Assembly: GCA_958295725.1 (NCBI GenBank)
Contig: OY282368.1
Coordinates: 930,001 to 994,000 of the forward strand
Source of the DNA: an uncultured Alphaproteobacteria bacterium
GTDB lineage: Bacteria > Pseudomonadota > Alphaproteobacteria > UBA2966
Length of the DNA: 64,000 nucleotides
Reading direction: 5' to 3'
A program made the position numbers and the translations under genes. Within the stretch, counting starts at the first letter, position 1; each line of letters opens with the position of its first letter. A model generated the notes under the pieces. The model was not told the origin of the DNA, searched no databases, and saw only the letters and a program-made list of their open reading frames with translations. This document shows positions 54,273 through 62,971 of this stretch, piece by piece.

Positions 54273-54644
54273 TCAATCTCCTAATATGTTCCTGAGATTC
54301 TCCCAAGACCAGCGAATCAGCTTTCCAGCGTCTGGAACAGGAGTGGGATGAGAATCCTCGTAGCCAATTACCTGGACAATCGGCTTGCGCAGCTTGCGCG
54401 CTATAGAGACTTCCTTCCGCACGCCAGAGGCATTATGTGTATTTTGACCTACGAGGACTATTACAACATCGGATCGGTTGATCCTGCTCTTCGCCTCGCG
54501 TTCCCAGTTTGCCTGAGGGGCTGCCTCTTTCATCGACCAGTCTGCGGCTACAAATGGGGATTCGGGCAGCTTGAATTGTCCCGCAAAGAGATGTTTCAGT
54601 GCTTGATCCTCATCAAAATCGAAACTGATGAACGCCCTTTTCAT
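54273..54644 (-). CDS. TIR-like domain protein (second TIR of the operon)
   Basis: 123 residues, a single TIR/MTH538-like fold. MKRAFISFDFDEDQALKHLF opens it, then WEREAKSRINRSDVVIVLVG and VRKEVSIARKLRKPIVQVIG, with Glu78 as the candidate catalytic residue. It overlaps the upstream TIR gene by 4 nt (ATGA). It differs enough from its neighbour to be a specialised partner rather than a recent duplicate. TIR proteins of this group make or degrade NAD-derived signals in phage defence. Confidence 0.82.
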   Translation of the reverse strand: MKRAFISFDFDEDQALKHLFAGQFKLPESPFVAADWSMKEAAPQANWEREAKSRINRSDVVIVLVGQNTHNASGVRKEVSIARKLRKPIVQVIGYEDSHPTPVPDAGKLIRWSWENLRNILGD

Positions 54645-55159
54645 TTCCCGAGGTCTCCCCTCTGGTTCGCGTTCCGTATGGAGATCGCTTTCTCAACGAC
54701 AGTAGAGAGATGTTTTTTTATCCAATCGTATCGCTCTCTGCTGCTACGCCCCGCCGGGTCATAACATTGCACCACAGAAGATAGTTTCTTCCCGGAATCG
54801 TCATAGTCAATGACATCGAAGGGGTTAGGACCCTTTGTCGAAGCCTGCCCTGTGACGTCCTCCAGTCCATGAATATGGATGCCCACCACACCTCTACCGT
54901 CATTCCAGGACTTGATAATCTCATGATTGATCCATTTCCGCCCCGCCGTATTGGCACCAACCAGAACAACCGTGCAGGACCGCCTGCGCATTTGGATAGA
55001 AATCCATCTCTTTATAGCTCTGTCGCCACCCTTCTTTACCGTTTCCCAGTCATTGTCTGTCGCCGGACGGTTACCTTCTATCACACCAATGTTCCTTACC
55101 TGTCCAGCGCGCCAATTATCGGACTTGTAATGAAAGCTAAAGAAGACTCTCCGTGCCAT
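54641..55159 (-). CDS. ThsB-like TIR-domain protein (DUF1863/MTH538)
   Basis: 172 residues. MARRVFFSFHYKSDNWRAGQ and VRNIGVIEGN, DWETVKKGGDRAIKRWISIQ, CTVVLVGANTAGRKWINHEI (Glu80) and KSWNDGRGVVGIHIHGL are near-diagnostic for the ThsB/DUF1863 TIR-like family of Thoeris defence. There ThsB senses infection and makes a cyclic ADP-ribose signal. The final 50 residues are a charged helical extension. The start has AGGGG about 8 bases upstream. No ThsA effector is adjacent; instead a membrane protein gene precedes it by 9 bp. Confidence 0.87.
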   Translation of the reverse strand: MARRVFFSFHYKSDNWRAGQVRNIGVIEGNRPATDNDWETVKKGGDRAIKRWISIQMRRRSCTVVLVGANTAGRKWINHEIIKSWNDGRGVVGIHIHGLEDVTGQASTKGPNPFDVIDYDDSGKKLSSVVQCYDPAGRSSRERYDWIKKHLSTVVEKAISIRNANQRGDLGK

Positions 55160-55168
55160 CGTATACCC

Positions 55169-55564
55169 CTACGCTGCCAAGTATATCAAAAGAAAAATCT
55201 CCACAATCAGAAGCGAGCCGTAGAACATGCAGACCGACCAGGACCAAGCAATTCGCCATACCGAGTCGACCACCGAGGCATAAGGACGGTAGTTCAGATC
55301 GAATGTCGTGATCGTCGTTGCCGCTACGATCTCCTCGTGGAGTTTGACATAGCACCTTTCAATGTGGAGATATCTGGCGTCCATCGTCCAGAAGGCAATG
55401 ACCGGGACGCAGCCACCGAAGCCGATCAGCCAGTGCGGATCATCCGACAACCCTGAAAAGACGATGGTCGCGGTCACCAGCGACACGGCCCATGTCTTCA
55501 TATGCGCACTGTTACCCGCCATGCGGGTAACGACACCCTGCACCATCTTTAGGTGCTCGGTCAT
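55169..55564 (-). CDS. Small multi-span membrane protein paired with TIR genes
   Basis: 131 residues from ATG 55564 (GGTGAGG eight bases upstream; ATG 55585 is the longer choice). An N-terminal amphipathic helix (MTEHLKMVQGVVTRMAGNSA) precedes two spans (about 22-40 and 45-64). A conserved-looking MDARYLHIERCYVKLHEEIV follows, then one or two spans at 102-130. The order of helix, hairpin spans and charged helix recalls SLATT-type or other pore-forming effectors, but I cannot name a family. It is first in the three-gene operon and is the likely effector or anchor. Confidence 0.75.
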   Translation of the reverse strand: MTEHLKMVQGVVTRMAGNSAHMKTWAVSLVTATIVFSGLSDDPHWLIGFGGCVPVIAFWTMDARYLHIERCYVKLHEEIVAATTITTFDLNYRPYASVVDSVWRIAWSWSVCMFYGSLLIVEIFLLIYLAA

Positions 55565-55997
55565 CTTGTGGGCCTCACCTGTCATGTCGAGAGGCTACCA
55601 CCGCACCGGACGACCGTACAGAGACATCTGACAGGCCGGTAAGGGTTCGGGCCATATCGGTGGTTCGGCCATGTCGGTATGGGCGACGGGTTCAGCCAAC
55701 GGACCCCCACTTGGCGCGGGACTCGGTGAAGGCGTCCGCGTCCAGGATCGCCGATAGCATCGGTGCCGATATTCTGGCTGGAGAATCCGGCCGGGATGCC
55801 GCGTGAGCGAATGGTCCGGGCGCAGCGAACCTCACGCCCATGCCTGCCGACCCCGCCGCGTACGGAGAAGGAACGGCAGAGACCCGAGACCGGCGGACGG
55901 AGAGCGATGTTTTCTCCGGCGTTTCGTCGCGCACGATCTTTGTATACATTGAATGCTACAATGACGCTCGCGCCTCTCGACAAGGGAGAACCGACCG
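55565..55997. other. Divergent intergenic region between TIR operon and vapBC
   Basis: 433 bp without a convincing gene. Near-repeats TTCGGGCCATATCGGT and TTCGGCCATGTCGGT lie around 55645-55680. On the vapBC side there is the palindrome TGTATACA (55941-55948) and a -10-like TACAAT (55957-55962). Confidence 0.5.
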
Positions 55998-56297
55998 ATG
56001 GCAATCAATCTCGCGCACAGGCCGGATCTCGACAGCCGCGTCGAGAAACTCGCCGACCGCCTCGGGCTGAAAGGCCGCGGACGCAAGACCGCGACGATCG
56101 AACGGGCGCTTGCCCTTCTCGAGGAGCGCGTGGCGCATGACCGGCCGGATCGGACGGCCATTGAGGCGTCGCTCGATCGTTACATCGCCGATGGATCCCG
56201 TTTGCGCGAGCGTCTGGCCGACCGGAGCGGCGACGGTCCACCGCTGTCGCTGTCCCTGCGGCAGGCGCTCTACGACGAGCGCGGGCTGCCGGGATGA
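55998..56297 (+). CDS. vapB: VapB-family antitoxin
   Basis: 99 residues. The N-terminus MAINLAHRPDLDSRVEKLAD then RLGLKGRGRKTATIERALAL is an Rv0623/PSK-type ribbon-helix-helix. The C-terminal SLSLRQALYDERGLPG is a toxin-binding tail. A GGGAGAACCGACCG precedes ATG 55998. Its stop overlaps the toxin ATG by 4 nt. Confidence 0.85.
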   Translation: MAINLAHRPDLDSRVEKLADRLGLKGRGRKTATIERALALLEERVAHDRPDRTAIEASLDRYIADGSRLRERLADRSGDGPPLSLSLRQALYDERGLPG

Positions 56298-56677
56298 TCG
56301 TTCTCGATACTTCGGCGATTCTGGCCCTCCTTTTGGAGGAAGAAGAGGCGGTATCGTTCCGCGACCGGATCGGTGAAGCAGGCGGCGCCATGGTATCGGC
56401 CGCCACCGCCGTCGAACTCGCCGCCGTCGCCAGTGGCGACGACGATCTTTTCTCGGCGGCGCGGGCGTTTCTGGACGAGCGATTCATCTCCGTCGAGCCG
56501 CTGGACGCGGAGCAAGCCGTCGCGGCGGGAGACGCCTACCGGCGCTACGGCAAGGGTCGTCATCCCGCGGGCCTCAACCTGGGCGACGTTTTCGCTTACG
56601 CGCTCGCCCGGCGGAGGAATCTCCCGTTACTGTTCAAGGGCGGGGATTTCGCGCGCACCGATATCGGTGTGGCCTGA
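56294..56677 (+). CDS. vapC: VapC PIN-domain toxin
   Basis: 127 residues, PIN fold: MIVLDTSAILALLLEEEEAV (Asp5), SAATAVELAAVA (Glu), LNLGDVFAYALARR (Asp) and FKGGDFARTDI (Asp). The complete catalytic set suggests an active ribonuclease held by VapB. A decayed copy of its 3' end and downstream spacer lies inverted at 45116. Confidence 0.9.
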   Translation: MIVLDTSAILALLLEEEEAVSFRDRIGEAGGAMVSAATAVELAAVASGDDDLFSAARAFLDERFISVEPLDAEQAVAAGDAYRRYGKGRHPAGLNLGDVFAYALARRRNLPLLFKGGDFARTDIGVA

Positions 56678-56797
56678 GCGAGGCGGTCTTCCGGTCCGAT
56701 ACCAAGGGTATGCGCTGCCGAAGGTGGAAGATCGCGGCTTTCCGATTTCAGCACGCATTCGACGATCGGCTTGAGAGCGGCTTATCTCCAGGCCGTT

Positions 56798-59700
56798 TTA
56801 CCGATCCAAAATATCCCTCAACGTCTCGCCGGACGGCAACTCATCCACGAGCGCCGTAAACTCCGGCGGCTCGAACAACGGGTTGCCCGGCGACCACAGT
56901 TCGACGCTCTCCGCGTGTTCTTCGTAGTAGGAGGGGTCGGTCGTCACCCGTAGCCGCTCCGCCATCCCGGGCGCGAGCAGGCCGTATTCCCGGTGCGCCA
57001 TCGGCTGGACGTCCGCGCCGGGCGGCATCAGGTCGGACGAAGCGATCACCCGGTCGAGGTCTTCCATGGTGAGCGGCGACGGGGCGCGCTCCGGCATGGC
57101 GAGATCGTCGCCCAGCGCGGCATCGAGATCGAAACCGCCGGCATCGCGCGTTCGCCGTTCTATCTCGTCCGCCACGTTCGCGCGTTCCACACCGTCGCGC
57201 GCTCCGCCGGAAAGCACCGAATCGGAAATGGCACGCGGTAATTGCGCCAGGATCGGCTGAAGGCGGCCCACCACCGTCTCGAACAGGCCGATGCGGCTTC
57301 TGAGCGCGCGGTACACGTCGGTCTCGACCGTGCCCTCGTAGTGCAGGTTCACGATACGGATGACCGGATGTTGTTGACCGAGGCGGTCGATACGCCCGAT
57401 GCGCTGCTCGACCCGCATCGGGTTCCACGGCATGTCGTAGTTGACCAAGGCGCCGCAGAACTGGAAGTTGAGACCCTCGGCGGCGGCGTCGGTACACAGG
57501 AGAATGTCGGCCTCGCCGTCGCGGAACCGGCGTCTGGCGTCGTCCCGGCCGATCCCGCGCCAAGCGCCGTCGGCGGACGGGATCTCCCCGCCCCGGCCCG
57601 AGAAACACATCAATCGCCGATCGCCATCCTCGCGGAGCGCATCGCGCAGGAAGTCCATGGTGTCGGCATACTGCGTGAACACCATGGCCTGGCCGTAACC
57701 CTCCAGCCTCAGTTCGGCGAGAGCCTCCTTCAGGCTCGCAAGTTTACTGTCGGGCGGCAGGGCGCGGATACGTTCGAGCAGGTTCTCGATGTCGGCCCGT
57801 TCTCCAGCGGCCAGCGCCCGGCGCTCCAGCTCCGCGACCTCGTCGGCGTCGAGGATTTCGTCCGCGGTCTCGTCGTCGGGCGCGTCTTCGTCCAGGCCGA
57901 TCAGTTGCGGCCGGCCCTCGCTTCCGATGGCATCGCGGTGTTTCTCGAGCGTGGCGCGAAGCGCACGGAAGCTGCTCGCGAGGCGTCGGCGATAGATCGT
58001 CATCACGAACCCGACCGCCGAACGCTCCCTCGCCGCCGCCTGGTTGTAGGTACTCGCGATGTAGTCCTCGACGGCTTCGTAGAGATTCCGCTCCGCGCCC
58101 GTCATCGCGATGAAGCGATCCTCGACCTGCCGCCCCGCGATCGGGGTCGAGAGCATTCCAGCCTTGAAGTAGCGGCGCAGCAACTCGCGGGTGTGCCGCG
58201 AGACCAGATGGCGGAGCGGCGTATGCGCCCGCATGACCGCCAGTGCCGCGCCGCGCTCGGGCGCTTCCAATTGCCGGCGCGGAATGTCGGCGTCGTCGCG
58301 AAGGGCGCGGAGAACCTTGTTGCTCTTCAACGGGGACAGGCCGGTCAGGTGTTTTACCGTGTCCCTCGTAACCTTCCCATGGTCGCGCTCGACCGCCTGG
58401 AACAGCCTCGCCATGCGGTCCAGGGCCGCCGCCGACGGGCTTGGTTGTTCGAGATCGTCGAAGAACGTCAGGAATGCGTCGGCCGTCCATTCCGGCGGCA
58501 GACCCAGAAGGTGCAACAGGTCCCATATCTCGACAGGGTGGACCTGCATGGGGGTCGCCGTCAGCAGTATCAAGCCTTGGGCGCGGTCCTTGAGCGCCCG
58601 CATAAGCTCGAGCAGGGCGTTGGGCCCGCCTTCCCTGGCCGCTCCCGCGGCGCGACGGCGCGCATGGTGGGCTTCGTCGAGCACCACCAGGTCCCACGGC
58701 TCCGCGTCCTCCAGCAACACCGCCGCCCGGTCGTGCCGCCGCATCAGGTGACTCGACGCGATCACGGCCGGCTCCTCGTGCCAGCTCCGCCGATCGACCT
58801 CGCGTTCATGTTTCCCGCGAAGCGCCGGCGAGGGATAGCGGACCAGCTTGCGCCCGTCATAGATCGGCCAGTTGAGATTGAACTTCTCGCGAAGCTCGAT
58901 CTGCCACTGACCGAGGACCGCCTTGGGCGCCAGGATCAGGACCCGCTTCGCCCGGCCGGCGAGCCAGGCCTGACGCAGCAGCATCCCCGCCTGGATGGTC
59001 TTGCCGAGCCCCACCTCGTCGGCGATCAACAGTCTCGGCGGCCAGCGCGCGTAGAGACGCTCGAACGCGCGAATCTGATGGGGCCACGGCGTCACCGCGG
59101 CGGTGGCTTCGCCGACGCGCGCTCCGCCTCGCGCCAGGCCCGGCGCTTTCCCGATGAAGCTCCAGACCAGGCTCCGCCGGTCGATGGCCGGCGACGCGGC
59201 CGGTGGCTCCGGCGTCTTCCCGGCCTCCACCGAAGTGCTCGCGGATCGGTCGGTCGAGCCGGCTTCCGGTCCCTTCAGACGCGCGGGCATGTCGTCGGCG
59301 GGCATGAAGCGCATCAGGTCCCGACGCGCCGCCTCGGGCACGTCGAGCACGATCGCGCGACCGGCCCGGTCGGCCCACAGACGCGCGAAGTTCTTCTCCT
59401 CGCCGACGACCCGCTCCGGCTCCGACCCCCAGCTCGTATAGACGTTGATGCTCTCCCAATTCCGCCGCCAGCCGGCGGCGGTCTCGTTCAGGCTGCCGTT
59501 CCAGGCGAGCCGGTTGCCGGCGCGATCCTCGACGATGCCGGATTTCTCATGGAAGATGGCATTGTCATGGACCGGTGTGCGGCCCTCGTCGCAGGGCACC
59601 GCGACCTTCACGTCGAGATGGCCCCGGGCGACCATCCAGGCCAGCAATTCGAGCGCGCCGGAGGCGTCCGTATCCGGCGGCGCCAGAGGCAGGTCGGCCA

Positions 59701-59974
59701 GGCGCTTCTCGACCAGCTCGCGCAGCTCCGCGCCTCGCTCGATGGCCGCGATCTCGGGCGGCTCCAGCGTGCAGCCGACGACGAGCCGCATCCGGCCCCG
59801 GTTGCGCGCCAACCCTTCGATGCCGCGCGCCGCGAGCGCCAGCGCGCCGGCGTTGAAGTATCCGGTCAGCCGGTCGTAGCGCTCGGCGTCCTCGAGCGCG
59901 GGTATGTAGAAGACTTCGACGAGATCGCCGTCCTCGGGCGTGTATTTGAGCTTCCAGGCGCGATCGTCGAGCAT
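56798..59974 (-). CDS. PLD-like/SNF2 helicase of an antiphage locus (DrmD-like)
   Basis: 1058 residues. The N-terminal phospholipase D-like region has RYDRLTGYFNAGALALAARG and an HxK site (FHEKSG, His142, Lys144) with NGSLNET. The SNF2-type helicase has ADEVGLGKT (318-326), DEAHHAR, LLTATPMQ and the C-lobe CTDAAAEGLNF, WNPMRVEQRIGRIDRLGQQ. This combination is typical of defence islands with DUF1156 methyltransferases and resembles the DrmD helicase of class 1 DISARM. It starts 15 bp after the methyltransferase gene. Confidence 0.87.
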   Translation of the reverse strand: MLDDRAWKLKYTPEDGDLVEVFYIPALEDAERYDRLTGYFNAGALALAARGIEGLARNRGRMRLVVGCTLEPPEIAAIERGAELRELVEKRLADLPLAPPDTDASGALELLAWMVARGHLDVKVAVPCDEGRTPVHDNAIFHEKSGIVEDRAGNRLAWNGSLNETAAGWRRNWESINVYTSWGSEPERVVGEEKNFARLWADRAGRAIVLDVPEAARRDLMRFMPADDMPARLKGPEAGSTDRSASTSVEAGKTPEPPAASPAIDRRSLVWSFIGKAPGLARGGARVGEATAAVTPWPHQIRAFERLYARWPPRLLIADEVGLGKTIQAGMLLRQAWLAGRAKRVLILAPKAVLGQWQIELREKFNLNWPIYDGRKLVRYPSPALRGKHEREVDRRSWHEEPAVIASSHLMRRHDRAAVLLEDAEPWDLVVLDEAHHARRRAAGAAREGGPNALLELMRALKDRAQGLILLTATPMQVHPVEIWDLLHLLGLPPEWTADAFLTFFDDLEQPSPSAAALDRMARLFQAVERDHGKVTRDTVKHLTGLSPLKSNKVLRALRDDADIPRRQLEAPERGAALAVMRAHTPLRHLVSRHTRELLRRYFKAGMLSTPIAGRQVEDRFIAMTGAERNLYEAVEDYIASTYNQAAARERSAVGFVMTIYRRRLASSFRALRATLEKHRDAIGSEGRPQLIGLDEDAPDDETADEILDADEVAELERRALAAGERADIENLLERIRALPPDSKLASLKEALAELRLEGYGQAMVFTQYADTMDFLRDALREDGDRRLMCFSGRGGEIPSADGAWRGIGRDDARRRFRDGEADILLCTDAAAEGLNFQFCGALVNYDMPWNPMRVEQRIGRIDRLGQQHPVIRIVNLHYEGTVETDVYRALRSRIGLFETVVGRLQPILAQLPRAISDSVLSGGARDGVERANVADEIERRTRDAGGFDLDAALGDDLAMPERAPSPLTMEDLDRVIASSDLMPPGADVQPMAHREYGLLAPGMAERLRVTTDPSYYEEHAESVELWSPGNPLFEPPEFTALVDELPSGETLRDILDR

Positions 59975-59989
59975 GGCCGGGCGCCGCCG

Positions 59990-62971
59990 TCAGTCGCGCC
60001 AGAGCTTCAATTGCTCGGGTTCGTCGATCTCGTCGCGGAAGGCGAGGCGGGCGAGGTTGTAGAGCGCCTCGAAGTCGTCGCCGGCGGCTTCGGCCTCGCC
60101 TTCCAGGTCGATCCCGGTGAACGCCCTGGAAACCGGAAGCACCTCCAGAACCGCCTCGAGCGCCGCGAAGAACCGCGGGTCCCGATCCACCAGCGCCGCG
60201 GCCAGCACCTCGCGGGCGGCTTCGAGCGTCCGCATACGCGCCATGTTGGCGGCGTGGTGGACGGCGTCGATCATGCCGCGCGAGCCGTCGGCCGGACCGA
60301 GCGCGCCCTTCGCGGCGCGGCGCGAACTGTCCCATAGACGGACGTCGCTGCCCTTCTTCTCGGCCAGGCGGCCGACGATCTCGCCGTCGAGATCGACGCC
60401 GACCGCGCGGGCGAGCCGGAGCGCCTCGTCATAGGCGAAGACCGGCGCCCGGAAGGCGTCCCACGCCAGCACGAAGAAGGCGGTCGCCGGATCGAGATCG
60501 GCATCGGCCTCGAGACAGGTCAATTGCTCCAGGCGCCAGCGCTTGACCTCGCGCCGCGCGGCATCCAGCGCGTCCTCCGGCGTGGCCGCGTAAGGGTCCC
60601 ATTCTTCCTCGAACAGGGCCTGCTGTCTCCGCCGCCGGCGCTCTTCCGGCATTTCGCGCGGCGTGCCGCGCCGCAGCGGCCAGTGGCGCGAGAACTCCTC
60701 GAGCGCCGGGCCGAAGGAGGCGAGATAGAGATCGACCCCGCCGATGCCGGCGTCCTGGAACGCCGCGACCCTTTCGCGCACCGCGCGGGCGACCCCGGGC
60801 TCCACATCCTCCCAATAGCGGCTTTCTTCGGTTCGCCCGCCTTCCGCGCGGGGCCGGCAGGCCAGGAAGATGGTGCTGTTGGCCGCCGCCTTGTCGCGGA
60901 CGTGCAGGCTGCCCTCGGCCTCGGTGTTGACCGGCCAGGACGCGGTGACGGCGAAGCCCGCCTCCATCAGCCCCTTGGCGAGCGCGTCCCACGCCCCGGT
61001 CGCCTTGTGCGTGAACATCAGGGTCATGACGCCGTCGGGTTTGAGCACCCGGCGGCACTCGGCGAAGATCGACGCCATGCGTTCCTGATAGTCGCGCCCG
61101 GCGAGGGCCCGCGCGCCCTTCTCTCCCCGGAACCGCGCCGGGTTGGCGACCGCCTCGCTGTCCTTGTCGGTGAGGTGGCGGCGGAACAGCTCGGGGAAGA
61201 CGTGCCCGGCGGTGCGCTTGAGCCAGACGTAGAAGAAGTCCGAGAGTTCGGCATACATCACGTTGTCGTAATAGGGCGGGTCCATCACCACGGCGTCGAT
61301 GGCGCCGTCCGCGATGTGGTCGAGGCCGTCGCCCGGCTTGCAGGTGATCGTGACGGGCGGCGGTTCGGCGCCCTCGAACAGCCCGTCCCCTTCGGGACGG
61401 ACCAGCGCGACGAGCTCGCCGATGCATTTGGCGGTCTGACCGATGGCCCAGTCGTAGCCGAGCCCGACGATCAGGGGCGCCATTTCCGCATAGGACCATT
61501 TGAACGAAAAATCGTGGCGATCGAACGTGTTGACCATGACTTGGCGACCGACATGCCAACGGGTCATGCGGGAGTTGTAATCACGCAGCTTGTCCAGCGA
61601 GAGCGCCAGATATCCGTAGGCCGCCTTCCGGGCCTCGTCCAACCGGCCCGCGTCCCGGTCGGCGTCGAGCATTTCCCGAAAGACCTCGACGCTCGTCCCG
61701 TGGCAGAGAAGCTGGCGCGGCGAGAACAGGTCGCGCCACAGGGGCATCCCGTAGCGTTGCGGTTCGGTCGTCTTGTTGCCGTCGGGGATTCTCTCGCCCG
61801 GCACGATGTCGAACGCTTCCCATTCCGGCAGCTTTTCGGCGAGCCGCGCCGCGATCTCGGCCCCGTTGTCGTCCTCGGGGCGCGGCGCGCGGTAGCCGCG
61901 CACCCATTTGTCTTTTCCCCGTTTGCCGGATTTCAAGACTTTGGGAATACGCCTCTTGAAGACGACCGCGAACAGCTGCTCACCCATCCGCCCGGCCTGG
62001 GCCTGTTCCTTGATTTCATCGCCGTCGATCACCCGCCCGCAATCGGGAAACGGGCAGGTGCCGTCGCCGCGCGCCACGGTGCCCGCCGATTGCTCCCCGG
62101 CGCTTTCGACGATCTCGAACGAACAGACGCGGCCCCCGGAACCCGGCCCGGAACCGGGCTCGGGCTTCAGCCGGACGCCCGTTCCGCCCGGCGCCAACCG
62201 CCAGTTCGGCGACAGCGGAACCAGCCCCTCGCAATACGGACACGCGACGGTCCGCGCCCAGAGGTAGTTCGTCGATATGGCGTTCGATTCGGATTCCGCC
62301 GGGAAATACGGTGTCAGGCGGTCTTCTCTCATGCGGATGAACCGCTCGGACAGATGTCTGTATTCGGATTCGAGGGCGCCGCCGTATCGAGAGGGCCACT
62401 CAACGGTTGCGCGCATAATCAGCGCGGATACCGGATTGAGGTCGTTTGCAAAAGCCTGGAGGCCGAGCCGTACCGACTCGAAAGGAATACTCCCTCCTCC
62501 AGCGGTCGGATCGAGAACCATGAGATTGCTCGACGGCTCGTTCGACGGAGCCGTGAACCAAGTCTTGTCGTCCCGGTCGGGAACGTAGCCGAACGCCCGA
62601 GGATAGCTGTAAGCCTTGCCCTCGAAACGTTCTCCTCGACGGCGGGCAGCGTCGATCTTTCGCCGCGTCGCCACCGGATCGCCGTGAATCCCGAGAACGT
62701 GCAGAAACTTCTCCCGGTCGGCGTCCGCCGGCAGCAGAGATGCCAGCACCGCCGCCCGCGACGCCACCAGCGGCCGCCGCGCCCACCAGACGTGGAGATA
62801 GTAGGTGGGAGGCAACGCAGTCATGGATCGCCGTTCGCGAACGCTCTCTTCTCCGAGCGCCGCGATCGGCAGCCAGCGTTCGATCAGGCGGGTGTCGGGC
62901 GCCCGCGGGCCCAGCCGAACATCCGCGGGGATCGCCACCCTTCGGCTCGCCTTCTCCCTACCCAGCGCCAT
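59990..62971 (-). CDS. DUF1156 DNA methyltransferase (antiphage-associated)
   Basis: 993 residues. The N-terminal DUF1156 region begins LIERWLPIAALGEESVRERR and YYLHVWWARRPLVASRAAVL. The SAM motif is LDPTAGGGSIPFE (about 154-160) with ANDLNPVSALIM. Catalytic DPPYYDNVMYAELSDFFYVW lies near residue 565, an adenine-type N-methyltransferase. Such proteins mark host DNA in multi-gene defence systems that include a PLD/SNF2 helicase. It overlaps the TPR gene by 14 nt. Further subunits (for example DUF499 or HerA-type ATPases) would be expected beyond the right edge. Confidence 0.87.
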   Translation of the reverse strand: MALGREKASRRVAIPADVRLGPRAPDTRLIERWLPIAALGEESVRERRSMTALPPTYYLHVWWARRPLVASRAAVLASLLPADADREKFLHVLGIHGDPVATRRKIDAARRRGERFEGKAYSYPRAFGYVPDRDDKTWFTAPSNEPSSNLMVLDPTAGGGSIPFESVRLGLQAFANDLNPVSALIMRATVEWPSRYGGALESEYRHLSERFIRMREDRLTPYFPAESESNAISTNYLWARTVACPYCEGLVPLSPNWRLAPGGTGVRLKPEPGSGPGSGGRVCSFEIVESAGEQSAGTVARGDGTCPFPDCGRVIDGDEIKEQAQAGRMGEQLFAVVFKRRIPKVLKSGKRGKDKWVRGYRAPRPEDDNGAEIAARLAEKLPEWEAFDIVPGERIPDGNKTTEPQRYGMPLWRDLFSPRQLLCHGTSVEVFREMLDADRDAGRLDEARKAAYGYLALSLDKLRDYNSRMTRWHVGRQVMVNTFDRHDFSFKWSYAEMAPLIVGLGYDWAIGQTAKCIGELVALVRPEGDGLFEGAEPPPVTITCKPGDGLDHIADGAIDAVVMDPPYYDNVMYAELSDFFYVWLKRTAGHVFPELFRRHLTDKDSEAVANPARFRGEKGARALAGRDYQERMASIFAECRRVLKPDGVMTLMFTHKATGAWDALAKGLMEAGFAVTASWPVNTEAEGSLHVRDKAAANSTIFLACRPRAEGGRTEESRYWEDVEPGVARAVRERVAAFQDAGIGGVDLYLASFGPALEEFSRHWPLRRGTPREMPEERRRRRQQALFEEEWDPYAATPEDALDAARREVKRWRLEQLTCLEADADLDPATAFFVLAWDAFRAPVFAYDEALRLARAVGVDLDGEIVGRLAEKKGSDVRLWDSSRRAAKGALGPADGSRGMIDAVHHAANMARMRTLEAAREVLAAALVDRDPRFFAALEAVLEVLPVSRAFTGIDLEGEAEAAGDDFEALYNLARLAFRDEIDEPEQLKLWRD

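Noticed and set aside
55582..56004. Minus-strand frames between the TIR operon and vapBC
   Set aside because: No ribosome site or recognised domain; kept only as an intergenic region.
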